DNA of 64,000 nt from CAYWEM01 sp964457225 (GCA_964457225.1 CAYWEM010000013.1:14970-78969); one strand, 5' to 3'; shown: positions 7,855 through 17,835, numbered from the stretch's first letter. The notes: generated from the sequence alone by a model not told the origin. Translations and numbers: made by a program.

Positions 7855-10188
7855 TCAGGAGGCCAGAGGTTTCTTCTGCTGCTGCCAGAGGATGATGCCG
7901 GCCGCCAGGTAGAAAACCGCGGCAAAGAGCAGTACCGAGGTAAAATCGAGATTGATGGCCATGATCACGGTCAGAACTGAACCCAGCACGGTGGCGAAGG
8001 AATTGGCGCCCCAGGCCCAGCCGATCAACCTGTCATCCAGTTCTCCCAGGAATTTGATGCCGATCGGGAAGAAAATGCCCATGATGTATCCGGCCAGGAA
8101 TATGATCAGGAAAGTCAGCAGCAGGCGCAGGAAAAGGCTGAAATGGATCAGGCTCAGGATCGACTGGAAAAGGAAGAAGGCGAAGATGATCAGCAGGACG
8201 AACAGGAAAATCCCGGCGCCCAAAATGGTTTTCCGGCCGAAGCGATTCTGCAGTGCATTTGAAGACAGACTGCCCAGCCCGGAGGAAAGCAGCATGGAAA
8301 AGATGATGGCTGAAATGGAGTAGGCCGGACTGCCCAGGAAAAGCTGGAATATCTTGATGAGAATTATTTCAACCATGATGAAAGCCATGCCGATCAGGAA
8401 AAAATAACTTATCAGCAGTGGACGGCCTGTTTTCCCTGATCTTCTTTTCAGAGGCAGGTAAATCAGCACCAGGGAGAAGAAAACCGAAAGCCCCAGCACT
8501 GAAAGGTAGAATGAGTTGGAATGGATCAGGGCCCAGGGGACTATTTCATGGGCCATGCCGCCGACCAGGTTGTTCTTGAAGGACAGCTGGCCGATGTAAT
8601 TCGGAGTATTGAAATAGGGGGAACGGTCGTAGGTCGGAGCGAGGTTGACCGAAGAATTCCTGATGGTGGCCGCGAAATCGCCGTAGACCAGGTCGTAGAA
8701 AATGTTGTCTTTCTTTTCGAAGGGCGAATATACGATTTCATGATCATCCGCGAATTCCTGGATGACTCTGAATTCCCTGGGCGTGATGGCCCCGTTTTTC
8801 AGGAAAAGATAGTTGAATCCGTATTCATCGGGATTGTTCGGGTTAACTTTCTGGATAACCGCCAGTTTTTCCTGGGGGTTTTCCACCCCCAGTTCTTTGA
8901 GGGCCTGCAATGCAGTGGTGAACATGCGTTCCCCGAACCAGTGCACGATGTAAACGTAGCCGTTGGGCTTGAGTCTTTGCCAATAGTCCTTGAAGGCCTC
9001 GACCGTGTAGATGTAGCTCTCGGAAATACTCAGGCCGCCGCTCAACAGGAAGTCGATACTGTGGGAATTGACCATCTGGATGACGTCGAATTTCTGGTTG
9101 AGACGCTTGATGACACTACGGCCTTCGTCGTTGATCAGGGTCACTTCGGGACGCTGGAATATGCCCCCGATGTAATCTTTATAGACGTTTTCCACCACGT
9201 TGCAGATTTCCGGTTCCATTTCGATGGCGATGATGTTACGAAAACCGTGGGACAGGGCACAGAGGACTTCATAGCCCCCGGCCGAACCGATGACCAGGGC
9301 GGAGCCCGGCGCGGCCATCTGGTAGGGCAGGGCCTGGGGATTGAATTCCAGCTTTCCCAGGCTTTTCAGGTCACCGTCGAATTCGTTCAGCATGGTTTCC
9401 ATGGTGCCGCCGTCTATGAAGAGAACTTTCTGCGGCCGCAGGACAAAAGGAGCCACGTCTATCTTGGACATCGGGCTCCATTTGCTGTATTCAATGGTGT
9501 TGTTGTAGTAATGGCCCATGTAAGCCCGCTTGATGGTTTTGGAAATGACCGGGAACCAGGCATTGCTGTTAACCAGCAGAATCACGAAGACAAGCATGCA
9601 GGCTGAAAATATACTGTATTTGACTTTCGGCCTGGCCGCGGACAGGAACAACCAGCCGCAGAGCAGCAGGATTGAGAGCAGGATCATGGTGCCGGCGGGT
9701 TCCACCTTGGTTATCAGGGGAATTACTGCCAGCGCGCCGAGGGCGGCCCCGACCAGGTCGATGAAGTAAAAACGGCCGATCTGGGCGGAAAACAGAGAAA
9801 AGACCAGAACCAGAGAAGTGCCGGCCAGGAAGAAATGAATCAGCAGCAGCATGAAATTCAGGCAGAGCAGCAGGAAATTGCTGGCCGGGTTGAAAAGCTT
9901 GTCCATGTCGTAAACGGCCAGCAGGGTCAGGCGGTAAATTACGGGGATGGTCACGGCGAAGAGAAACAGGTAGCGCTCAAGCCACAGCATGGCTTTGTCG
10001 CTTTTGGCGATGCGGCTGATCGCCAGGTAGACACCGCTGAGACCGTAACCGAAGAGAGCGAGTGAAATCATCAGAAAAGCAAAGGAACCGCTGTATATGA
10101 CCGAAAAAACCCTGGTGTAAAGTATTTCTATGACGACCGTGGAAAAAGTGATTAGAAATACAGCTGCCGCAACCCGAAATTGTTTCAT
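7855..10188 (-). CDS. Membrane-embedded spermidine synthase-like protein (copy 1)
   Basis: 777 residues in three parts: about six transmembrane helices (1-200), a soluble Rossmann methyltransferase/polyamine-synthase-like domain (about 270-480) and about six C-terminal helices (570-770). The nucleotide-binding motif is ALVIGSAGGYEVL followed by IAIEMEPEI; the Asp of the classical spermidine synthase GGGDGG motif is absent, so true aminopropyl transfer is doubtful. Such fused proteins are common in environmental genomes without known activity. GGAGG lies just upstream of the ATG. A paralogue of the same architecture is transcribed divergently at 10649-13051. Confidence 0.8.
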   Translation of the reverse strand: MKQFRVAAAVFLITFSTVVIEILYTRVFSVIYSGSFAFLMISLALFGYGLSGVYLAISRIAKSDKAMLWLERYLFLFAVTIPVIYRLTLLAVYDMDKLFNPASNFLLLCLNFMLLLIHFFLAGTSLVLVFSLFSAQIGRFYFIDLVGAALGALAVIPLITKVEPAGTMILLSILLLCGWLFLSAARPKVKYSIFSACMLVFVILLVNSNAWFPVISKTIKRAYMGHYYNNTIEYSKWSPMSKIDVAPFVLRPQKVLFIDGGTMETMLNEFDGDLKSLGKLEFNPQALPYQMAAPGSALVIGSAGGYEVLCALSHGFRNIIAIEMEPEICNVVENVYKDYIGGIFQRPEVTLINDEGRSVIKRLNQKFDVIQMVNSHSIDFLLSGGLSISESYIYTVEAFKDYWQRLKPNGYVYIVHWFGERMFTTALQALKELGVENPQEKLAVIQKVNPNNPDEYGFNYLFLKNGAITPREFRVIQEFADDHEIVYSPFEKKDNIFYDLVYGDFAATIRNSSVNLAPTYDRSPYFNTPNYIGQLSFKNNLVGGMAHEIVPWALIHSNSFYLSVLGLSVFFSLVLIYLPLKRRSGKTGRPLLISYFFLIGMAFIMVEIILIKIFQLFLGSPAYSISAIIFSMLLSSGLGSLSSNALQNRFGRKTILGAGIFLFVLLIIFAFFLFQSILSLIHFSLFLRLLLTFLIIFLAGYIMGIFFPIGIKFLGELDDRLIGWAWGANSFATVLGSVLTVIMAINLDFTSVLLFAAVFYLAAGIILWQQQKKPLAS

Positions 10189-10286
10189 TGTGCCTCCGGA
10201 ATGAAATTATGAAAGATGATTATAAACGATTTGGCCGCTTCCTGGCAAGCAGGCGCCGGCGCTGGCGGGGAAAACGATCTTGTTTT

Positions 10287-10478
10287 TCAGTTGCCGCCGC
10301 GGCTGCGCCTGTTCCGCCAGGTTTTTTGCAGTTCAGGAATGTCTGCGCTCAGCATCTGCTCCAATCGCTCCGCCCCGAACACGGAGAGATGCGATATCCT
10401 TTCTCTGAAACGACCGTCAGTGAACAGAATGCGGCTGAACGGCAAAAGCAGCATGAAAGACGATGAAAAAAAGCTCAT
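10287..10478 (-). CDS. Possible small protein, 63 residues
   Basis: An open frame in the otherwise empty divergent region between the two spermidine-synthase-like genes. It has a hydrophobic start (MSFFSSSFMLLLPFSRILF) and a charged C-terminus. Codon choice by eye resembles that of real genes nearby, and a minus-strand promoter ends 8 bp before the ATG, which would give a leaderless message. No homologue is recognised and no ribosome binding site is seen. It could equally be the 5' leader of the 7855-10188 gene. Confidence 0.3.
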   Translation of the reverse strand: MSFFSSSFMLLLPFSRILFTDGRFRERISHLSVFGAERLEQMLSADIPELQKTWRNRRSRGGN

Positions 10479-10485
10479 GGCCTTG

Positions 10486-10515
10486 ATTATATCTGCAACA
10501 AGAAGATTTATTCAA
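10486..10515 (-). promoter_or_regulatory. Sigma-70-type promoter, minus strand
   Basis: Reading the minus strand: -35 TTGAAT (10515-10510), 18 bp spacer, -10 TATAAT (10491-10486). Expected start near 10479. It would serve the possible 63-residue frame and the membrane spermidine-synthase-like gene that begins at 10188. Confidence 0.5.
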
Positions 10516-10539
10516 CTACTGCCGGCAGTAACCACTCAA

Positions 10540-10568
10540 TTGACAATCTCGACTGCTTAATTTAAAAT
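10540..10568 (+). promoter_or_regulatory. Sigma-70-type promoter for the second spermidine-synthase-like gene
   Basis: TTGACA at 10540-10545, 17 bp spacer, TAAAAT at 10563-10568: a near-consensus promoter. Expected start near 10575, giving a leader of about 74 bases before the ATG at 10649. It is back to back with the minus-strand promoter at 10486-10515. The remainder of the 460 bp gap (10189-10648) shows no RNA gene or terminator that I can recognise. Confidence 0.65.
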
Positions 10569-10648
10569 AAAACCTTTCAAAAAAAGCCTCATTTCCGGAT
10601 AGGACTGGCTGCCCATACCAGGAAATACCGCAAAAAGGAGCAATGCAA

Positions 10649-13051
10649 ATGAATAGAAAGGAAAAAATACTGATCAGTTTTCTTATTTTCTCCATCTCTT
10701 TCAGTGTCCTTTTGATTCAGATAATCTATTCCAAGATTTTTTCGGTTTTAACTTATTATCATTTTTCCTCCATGATCATAAGTATAGCCCTGCTCGGTTT
10801 CGGCGCCGCCGGCAGTTACATATCCCTCAAGTACGACCAGATAGAGCGGGTTGAAAAATTCATCGTCAACAACGGTCTCGGTTTCATCATCAGCAACGTC
10901 GTTTCTTTTTACCTGATCATCAAGCTGCAGTATTACCCGATCACAATGTTCCACGACTGGACCAACCAGGTCGTGCTCCTTTTTTATTACGTCGCCCTGG
11001 CGCTGCCCTTCTTCTTCGCCGGCAAAATTCTCAGCGTCATTTTCACCAGGTACGCCGGAGATATCGGTTCACTTTACTTTTTTGACCTGATCGGCGGGGG
11101 AGTCGGAAGTTTTTCGGTTTTCCTTTTTCTCGAGTTCTCATCGGCGCCCGGCACCATTCACCTGGCCTCAATTATCCTGGCCCTGGCTTTCATGGTCTAC
11201 GCCTTCTTCCACGACCGCAGGAAGGTATTACTGCTGGCCGGCATCGCAGCCGTCCTGGCCTGGATGACCATAGACATCCATGTCACCAAGAAGATGCTGG
11301 TTTATCCACCGCCATCCAAGGACGGTTTCCAATGGGCCATGCCCTGGAAAGGCAGTGAAGACATTGAATTTTCGCGCTGGAACGTGGTGGAAAGACTGGA
11401 TATCACCAAGCCTTTCACCCGTCCCATCTGGGATTTCGGCGGCGACATCAGCCCTAAGTACCATGATCAGCGCATGGAACTGAGGTACATGTTCAAGGAC
11501 GGGATTACCTCCACCGGAATTTTAAAAATAGATAAGGATATAAGAAATTACGAATACCTCAACGGTTACCTGCAGGGTGCCCCCTATATCATGAACAGGT
11601 ACCGGAACGCGGTGGCCATAGGTTTCGGGGGGGGGATCGACCTGCTGATCGCCCTCTATCACCGGGTGAGAATGGTGATCGGTGCGGAAATAAACCCGAT
11701 GAAAGTTGCCGTTCTCAGAAACGAATATCGCGAGTATTCCGGTAACCTGGCCGACAAGGCGTTGCTGGTGCCCAAGGAGGGGCGTCATTATCTGTCCCAA
11801 ATGGGTTTCAAGGTCGACGTGGTCCAGATGGGCGGCCTGGATGCCTCTTCCGCCCTGGCTTCAGGAGCCTTCGCCATGAGTGAAAATTACCTGTTGACCA
11901 CTGAAGCCGTTGAATTGATGCTGGAATCACTGAATCCCGATGGAGTCATCTCCATCAACCGCATTCTGTTCGATCCGCCCCGGGAAACATTGAGAATGGT
12001 CACCACCATGATCGACGCCATGAATAAAAAGGGCCACGAAGATGTCGCCGGTTATTTTTACATATTGCGAGGCAACCGTTGGGCCAACGTTCTCCTCAAA
12101 GCCGAAAGGTTCAGGGAAGAGGAAGTTCGGAGGCTCAACAGCTGGGCTGAGGAAATGAGTTTCCAGGTGCTGTACGATCCCTTCGATCCCGGTCTGGACA
12201 ATTACTTCGCCAAGGTCATCCGCATGAACAACCGCGAGCGGAAAGCATTTTACCGCGAGTACCCTTACAAGATAGATCCGGCTACCGACAATTCACCCTT
12301 TTTCTTTCAGTATTACAAGTGGAAAAATCTTTTCAAGGAAAAAATCAGTTCCTGGGCTTATGCCTTTCACATGCCGGTCGGCCTGCAAACCATTGTATAC
12401 AGTATAGTCCAGATAACCATCCTGGGACTGATTTTCATCATTCTGCCCATGTCCCGGAAAAAAATCCCCTTCATCAAGGGTATTTCTCCCCATATCCTGA
12501 TCTTTTTCGCCTCCATCGGCCTTGGATTTATACTGATTGAGATAATTCTGGTTCAGAAATTCATAATCTTCCTGGGCGGGCCCGTTTACGCTCTGTCGGT
12601 TGTACTGTTCTCTGTGCTTGTGTTTTCAGGGTTGGGCAGTTTTTTTTCCAGGAAGTTCATTTCCGGAAAAGAATCCGCGGTTGCCTTGATCTTCGGACTG
12701 ATTATCGTTATCGGCATGCTCTACAACCTGATTCTGCCGATTCTTTTTAAAAACCTGCTCCACCTCTCGACGGAAATGAGAATCGTGGCCAGTGTCCTGA
12801 TACTGGCTCCGCTTAGCTTCCTGATGGGCATGCCTTTCCCCACCGGAGTACGGGCTCTTTCGGAGAAGCACCAGCAGTTCATTCCATGGGCCTGGGCCGT
12901 AAATTCGATCTTCACCGTGTTCGGCTCGGTTTTCTGCGTATTTCTGAGCCTGTCCTTCGGTTTCAGTTTTTCCTGGTATCTGGCCCTGGTATGTTACCTG
13001 CTGGCCATGAACGCCATCATTCGTTTGCGGGTGAATACCAGAGTCGCCTGA
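10649..13051 (+). CDS. Membrane-embedded spermidine synthase-like protein (copy 2)
   Basis: 800 residues with the same order as the divergent copy: N-terminal helices, a central Rossmann domain with AVAIGFGGGIDLL followed by IGAEINPMKV, and C-terminal helices ending near residue 798. The glycine-rich loop again lacks the Asp-Gly of authentic spermidine synthases. The ATG at 10649 is preferred to the one at 10643 because AAGGAG at 10635-10640 is then 8 bp away. Function unknown; proposals for this class include methyl or aminopropyl transfer at the membrane. Confidence 0.78.
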   Translation: MNRKEKILISFLIFSISFSVLLIQIIYSKIFSVLTYYHFSSMIISIALLGFGAAGSYISLKYDQIERVEKFIVNNGLGFIISNVVSFYLIIKLQYYPITMFHDWTNQVVLLFYYVALALPFFFAGKILSVIFTRYAGDIGSLYFFDLIGGGVGSFSVFLFLEFSSAPGTIHLASIILALAFMVYAFFHDRRKVLLLAGIAAVLAWMTIDIHVTKKMLVYPPPSKDGFQWAMPWKGSEDIEFSRWNVVERLDITKPFTRPIWDFGGDISPKYHDQRMELRYMFKDGITSTGILKIDKDIRNYEYLNGYLQGAPYIMNRYRNAVAIGFGGGIDLLIALYHRVRMVIGAEINPMKVAVLRNEYREYSGNLADKALLVPKEGRHYLSQMGFKVDVVQMGGLDASSALASGAFAMSENYLLTTEAVELMLESLNPDGVISINRILFDPPRETLRMVTTMIDAMNKKGHEDVAGYFYILRGNRWANVLLKAERFREEEVRRLNSWAEEMSFQVLYDPFDPGLDNYFAKVIRMNNRERKAFYREYPYKIDPATDNSPFFFQYYKWKNLFKEKISSWAYAFHMPVGLQTIVYSIVQITILGLIFIILPMSRKKIPFIKGISPHILIFFASIGLGFILIEIILVQKFIIFLGGPVYALSVVLFSVLVFSGLGSFFSRKFISGKESAVALIFGLIIVIGMLYNLILPILFKNLLHLSTEMRIVASVLILAPLSFLMGMPFPTGVRALSEKHQQFIPWAWAVNSIFTVFGSVFCVFLSLSFGFSFSWYLALVCYLLAMNAIIRLRVNTRVA

Positions 13052-13140
13052 GATTTCATATGGAGTACGGTCGTAAATCGCGGGCCGGCATCAATCCCTT
13101 GTTGGCTACCATTCATCAGGTTTCTAAGCCGGTCAGCTGA

Positions 13141-15501
13141 ATGAAAACAGGCTTAGTCCCCTCGACCGCCAAGCTGAAGGTTTATCTGCTCTGCCTGCTG
13201 GCGGCCCTTTTGTACTTTACAGCCGCGGAAATGATTCCCCAGGGACGGGAGTTCCACTATCGGCTGGACCCGGATGAACTTCAGTCCAAAGGGAATATCC
13301 CGTCGGACAACCTGCTATATTACGGCAACTACATTCCGGCTGGCGGCGGACGTTATCGACTGGAACTGGATTTGGTAAACAGGGCCGATCAGACCGTAAA
13401 TGTGCTGCTGGAAGTTGCGGCCAACCGGGGCACCTTTCAGGTCGCGGCCGGCCGCTTTAAAATCGAAGCCGGACAGCGATCATCCCTCGGGCTTGATTTC
13501 CACCTGGATGAACGACTCGCCGTTGAACCAAGGCTCAGCATCGACCAGGAGCCAGGTTCCGTGCACATCGAATTACTTGGCCTGGAACTGGAGAAAACCG
13601 GGTTTTTCTTCCCCTGGTATTTTATCCTGCTGAAATCACTTTTCTTTTCCGGTCTGTTGTTCATCTTCCTGCTTTCCCTGCAAAGCGGTCACCTTGAAGA
13701 TGACTGGTTTTTCCTGAAGCTGTTTTTATTACTGCTGGGCATCTACATGTTCGCCCTGCGCAGTTGGGCCACCGAAGACGCCTATATCACCCTGCGCTAC
13801 GTGGACAATTTCCTCAAGGGGCTGGGCCCGGTTTACAACGCCAATGAAAGAGTGGAAGGGTTTTCCCATCCTCTCTGGTTCGCGATACTGACCGTTTTCA
13901 AGTCCATGGGGCTGAACTCCCAGGCCAACCTGATTCTGCCTGGCTTGCTTTGCTCGGCTTTGTTTCTTTTCACGGTGCTCTTCAAAGCTACTGAAAAGAA
14001 CGAAATAAACCTTCTTTTTCCTTTTTTCATGGCCACCAGCAGTGTCAGGGATTTTGCCACCAGCGGCCTGGAAACCTCTCTTACTTTCTTGTTGCTCAGC
14101 CTGCTTTTTTTCTATTTTGTCAAAGAGAAGAATCCAGTCGCCGGCGGGGTGATTTCAGCCCTGCTCCTGTTGACCAGGATTGACCTGGCGGTCATGAGCG
14201 CGGGGATTTTTTTGTTTTACCTGTTTTCATTGCCGGGCCGCCGGAAATGGGATTACGGGAAAAAGTTCATTCTGCCTCATATCATAATCTACCTGCCTTA
14301 CCTGGTTTTCAGGATGGGGTATTACGGTTTTCTGCTGCCGAACACCTTTTACACCAAGTCCGCGGGTGGTTCATATTATTCCCAGGGGCTATTTTACCTG
14401 TATGATTTCGTCCTGGGGACCCCCTTTACGGCCGTGGCGCTGATCGCACTTTTATTGTACATCCTGCGAAAAAAAGCTTCAGATCCCCCCTTCTCATTCA
14501 AGCTGAAAATCGGCGAAAGAAACCTGTTCTTAATGCTGGGTCTTTTACACGGTTTCATGGTAATCAGGGGCGGGGGGGACTTCATGCACGGCAGGTTCCT
14601 TTTGCCGGCCTACCTGGTGATCGTCCTGGCTGCCGGATCTTATAGAGCGAGCAGCCTGCGGGTTAAAAAGCTGATTCCAATTGTCACGGTTGTGTTCTTA
14701 CTGGTCTCAAGCCTGATCGTTCCTGTTCAGCAGAGAAAAAAAACCAATTTCTTTCTCAACATCAACGATGAAAGACATTTTTATTACCGCAATCACGAGC
14801 TCAACTTCAAAAACTTCCTGAGAAAAGAACCAATTTTTATCTGGGAAAGCGAGGGCCTGGCCGCCCGGGAATTGCAGCGAAAACTGCAGCTGCCCCTGAA
14901 AATAGCTCATCTGCACATCGGTTTCATGGGCTACAATGCCGGGGAAAAAGTGAAGACACTGGATCTGCTTGGATTGACCGACGCAGTGGTTGCTCACAAG
15001 AAGATAAGCGAGCGACTGCGCCCGGGCCATGAGAAATTTCCGGATCTCGGTTATATATACCTGGAAAAACCTACTTTCTGGAACGGCGAGACTCCGTTTC
15101 CCTTCTACAACGAAATCGCTTTGATAAAACCATACGGCGTTCTGTTGGATTTGTCGCCCCGTTTTTCCATGCGTTTTGCCAGGGAATTCGGCTACAATCC
15201 GAAAGGAGCCATTGATCAAGAAATAGAACATTTCCTGGCATCAGAAAGCGCCCGGCTGGACCAGGAATTCCTCTTTTTCCTTAAACAGATGTGGTATCCG
15301 CATCTGGCCCCGGAGAAACAGGCTGATTTCGAATTACTGTACGCCCGGGAATACCGGGGATCAGACACCGAGCTCTGGCTGAAAAACAATCGCGCCGAAG
15401 TGTTCAGGCTTTTTTCCCATATCAGGAGTGAATTGACTTTTTCTCAGTTTGTAAAAAACATCGTTTTTTCATTTGAATCGTCTTTTATAGCTTTTGATTA
15501 G
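13141..15501 (+). CDS. GT-C-type membrane glycosyltransferase, AftB-like signature
   Basis: 786 residues. One N-terminal helix (about 10-28) is followed by an extracytoplasmic domain of roughly 130 residues, then about ten helices and a soluble tail from residue 540. The diagnostic stretch is TEDAYITLRYVDNFLKG followed by VYNANERVEGFSHPLW, which matches a large family that includes mycobacterial arabinofuranosyltransferase AftB-like enzymes. The acidic ED pair is the expected catalytic/metal site in the first conserved loop. The next gene, another membrane glycosyltransferase-like protein, starts 8 bp later. Likely role is transfer of a sugar from a polyprenyl carrier to a surface polymer. 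Confidence 0.75.
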   Translation: MKTGLVPSTAKLKVYLLCLLAALLYFTAAEMIPQGREFHYRLDPDELQSKGNIPSDNLLYYGNYIPAGGGRYRLELDLVNRADQTVNVLLEVAANRGTFQVAAGRFKIEAGQRSSLGLDFHLDERLAVEPRLSIDQEPGSVHIELLGLELEKTGFFFPWYFILLKSLFFSGLLFIFLLSLQSGHLEDDWFFLKLFLLLLGIYMFALRSWATEDAYITLRYVDNFLKGLGPVYNANERVEGFSHPLWFAILTVFKSMGLNSQANLILPGLLCSALFLFTVLFKATEKNEINLLFPFFMATSSVRDFATSGLETSLTFLLLSLLFFYFVKEKNPVAGGVISALLLLTRIDLAVMSAGIFLFYLFSLPGRRKWDYGKKFILPHIIIYLPYLVFRMGYYGFLLPNTFYTKSAGGSYYSQGLFYLYDFVLGTPFTAVALIALLLYILRKKASDPPFSFKLKIGERNLFLMLGLLHGFMVIRGGGDFMHGRFLLPAYLVIVLAAGSYRASSLRVKKLIPIVTVVFLLVSSLIVPVQQRKKTNFFLNINDERHFYYRNHELNFKNFLRKEPIFIWESEGLAARELQRKLQLPLKIAHLHIGFMGYNAGEKVKTLDLLGLTDAVVAHKKISERLRPGHEKFPDLGYIYLEKPTFWNGETPFPFYNEIALIKPYGVLLDLSPRFSMRFAREFGYNPKGAIDQEIEHFLASESARLDQEFLFFLKQMWYPHLAPEKQADFELLYAREYRGSDTELWLKNNRAEVFRLFSHIRSELTFSQFVKNIVFSFESSFIAFD

Positions 15502-15509
15502 CAACTGAA

Positions 15510-17747
15510 ATGAATATGCAATCGTTCACCAAGTTGTTCCGTCAATCTTCCATGGCATTGGGGCTTCTGGTTTTTTGTCTTACTCTCTTTCGAGGAAGCG
15601 ACCTTGTTTTTTTCAACATTTCAGTATTAGTTGTCTTGCTGCTCTTGGAATTGCTGTTTCGTTTTCGGATGGTAGTAGGGCGGCACTGGACACCATACCA
15701 TTTCTTGTTGTTTTCGCCTTCACTGCTCATTGAGTTCAGCTCAGTCAAAGATTTTCAAATGCGCCTGAGCGCTTTCCTGCTGATTGTTTTCATATTGTAC
15801 ATCACTTATGCCTGGAAAAGGCTGACCGGTGATCTCACTTTGATTTCCTTGGCGAAAAAACCAATACTTATCTGGTTGTTGTCTTTCCTGATTCCGGCCG
15901 CGGCAGCTTTTGTGGTTTACAATCGCGGCATACATCTTTCGGGTGATGAGCCTCACTATATCATGATGGCTCAGAGTATTGTTGAAGATGCAGATTTGGA
16001 TCTGCGTAATCAGGTGGAAGGCAGAACTTACCTTAATTACATTCCAGTAGAAATACCTTTTCACGGCAGTGAACGAAATGGGTACTGGCGATCATTTCAC
16101 CTGCCAGGTCTTTCTGTTCTATTACTGCCTTTTTACTGGGTTTTCAAGCTGAGCGGAGAAACGATTCCTCCGGCTTTGTTTTTCAGGTTGGCGGCAGTGT
16201 TGATCAACTCATTCTTCGGGCTTCTGCTTTTTTTTATGCTGCGTAATGAATTGCCCGGCAAAAACGTCACCTTGGCCTGGATTTTCTTTATAGGTACTTT
16301 TCCGCTGGTCTTTCACAGTATTCACCTTTACCCTGAAATTCCAGCCGCGACTCTGTTGATGGGATCATATCTGGCTGTCTTCGCCGGGCCGGTCCGACCA
16401 ATTACCGCTGGGATATGCCTGGCTTTTATTCCCTGGCTGCATGTTAAGTATATTCCGGCGCTGATTGTGATGTCGATTATAACTCTGCTGCATTTGCTGG
16501 GATCCTCCTGGCAGGATTGGGGGAAAAACTTCCGCCTGAGGCAATGCCTTTCATTTGTCATACCGATTTCCTTGGGATTCCTCGGATTGATCCTCTACTC
16601 GAAAAACCTTTATGGCAGTCTGAATCCAATGGATGTTTACCCCAAGGAGGATTTCTGGTCCGTTCCGATGCTTTTGCGATTAAAGATGATTTTTGCCTAT
16701 TTCCTGGATCAGAGGGATGGACTTGTTTTTTATAGTCCTGTTTTCCTTCTGTTTTTCTGGAGTTTTCTGGAGAAGATACCAGGCCGAACAAGGCTTTTAC
16801 TTGTTTTCCTGGCCTATTCGGTTTTTCATGCCCTTACTTCAGCCCGGGGGGCATATTCCCCGGCCGGCCGGACTTTGATGTTTGTCAGCTGGATAATGAT
16901 CATACTTGTTATTTCAGTTTACAAACAAGAATCAGCAGCCAATCCTGATTCAAGCAATGAAGAGAATTCTTTTTTAAAAAAAATGTGGAGAATGGGAGCC
17001 GGCTTCAGCCTTTTCTATTCTCTATGGTTGTTCTATAACCCCTTGTTTCTCTATCAGCCGGTTTTTGCCGCAACAACCGAACTGTCTTCGGCGCTGCATC
17101 ATTTTTTCAGCAGTGATTCGATTTCCCCGGGATCATTTTTCCCTGCTTTTCAAGCGGTTCACGGCCGGTTCCCCTGGATTAACCTGATCTGGTTGTTTGC
17201 TCTATCAGCATTGCTGTTATTTCATTATTCAGTAAAAAAAGGAAACAAAAGCTTATCGCTTGGGAATAAATTCCAGGCATTGATTTTCATTCTGATTGGA
17301 ACTGCAACGGTTTATCTGTTTGCATTCCACCCCAGGGTACACCTGCTTGATCAAAACAGACAAACGGAATCAGCGCTGATCTTTTTCAACAATTCAGCCA
17401 ACTTCAAATACAACAGCGAGAAAGGAATTTTCCGCCTGAAAAGTGGACTTCATTACGATTTATTTATCGATGTCGCTGCTATGAAGAACCGGGGAAATCA
17501 TTTCAATCTCAAGTTTTTCTTGTCGCCGGGAACCCGGCTGGAAATAAGAAATGGTCGACGCTTTTTGTTTGATTCCTGTTTAGAGTCCGAAAGCTCTTTT
17601 TTACTGGACTTGACTGCTTTGCGGAGAATGGAGATTCGGGGAAGCTCGGTGATTCCATTGAGTATAACCACCTACAGTCGTGAAAAAAATGATTTTCTGG
17701 CTTTGATTATAAGTGAGCCGGAAGAACTCAGGTCTCGAATCGAGTGA
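15510..17747 (+). CDS. Putative GT-C-type membrane glycosyltransferase
   Basis: 745 residues with about 12 hydrophobic helices. The first large loop contains HLSGDEPHYIMMAQSI and later SFHLPGLSVLLLPFYW, a pattern seen in uncharacterised dolichyl-phosphate-mannose mannosyltransferase-like families; the acidic DE pair would be the active-site motif. The last 130 residues form a probable beta-rich extracytoplasmic domain. By eye this gene is noticeably richer in A and T, with codons such as TTT, ATT and AAA, than the genes on either side. No good ribosome binding site is seen; ATG at 15510 or 15516 are both possible. Confidence 0.65.
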   Translation: MNMQSFTKLFRQSSMALGLLVFCLTLFRGSDLVFFNISVLVVLLLLELLFRFRMVVGRHWTPYHFLLFSPSLLIEFSSVKDFQMRLSAFLLIVFILYITYAWKRLTGDLTLISLAKKPILIWLLSFLIPAAAAFVVYNRGIHLSGDEPHYIMMAQSIVEDADLDLRNQVEGRTYLNYIPVEIPFHGSERNGYWRSFHLPGLSVLLLPFYWVFKLSGETIPPALFFRLAAVLINSFFGLLLFFMLRNELPGKNVTLAWIFFIGTFPLVFHSIHLYPEIPAATLLMGSYLAVFAGPVRPITAGICLAFIPWLHVKYIPALIVMSIITLLHLLGSSWQDWGKNFRLRQCLSFVIPISLGFLGLILYSKNLYGSLNPMDVYPKEDFWSVPMLLRLKMIFAYFLDQRDGLVFYSPVFLLFFWSFLEKIPGRTRLLLVFLAYSVFHALTSARGAYSPAGRTLMFVSWIMIILVISVYKQESAANPDSSNEENSFLKKMWRMGAGFSLFYSLWLFYNPLFLYQPVFAATTELSSALHHFFSSDSISPGSFFPAFQAVHGRFPWINLIWLFALSALLLFHYSVKKGNKSLSLGNKFQALIFILIGTATVYLFAFHPRVHLLDQNRQTESALIFFNNSANFKYNSEKGIFRLKSGLHYDLFIDVAAMKNRGNHFNLKFFLSPGTRLEIRNGRRFLFDSCLESESSFLLDLTALRRMEIRGSSVIPLSITTYSREKNDFLALIISEPEELRSRIE

Positions 17748-17759
17748 TAAAACCACTAT

Positions 17760-17788
17760 TTGCAGCAATTTGCCATAATTGCTAAAAT
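17760..17788 (+). promoter_or_regulatory. Weak promoter candidate with inverted repeat
   Basis: TTGCAG (17760-17765), 17 bp spacer, TAAAAT (17783-17788), upstream of the sulfatase-like gene. The spacer contains GCAATT-N6-AATTGC (17765-17782), an operator-like inverted repeat. The -35 box is poor, so this is tentative. Confidence 0.3.
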
Positions 17789-17835
17789 AATGCACGGAAA
17801 ATTGTTCTTAACATGAAAAAAAACGCCGATAAACT

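Noticed and set aside
10216..10560. 114-residue plus-strand frame in the divergent gap
   Set aside because: No ribosome binding site, odd composition and it overlaps both promoter elements.
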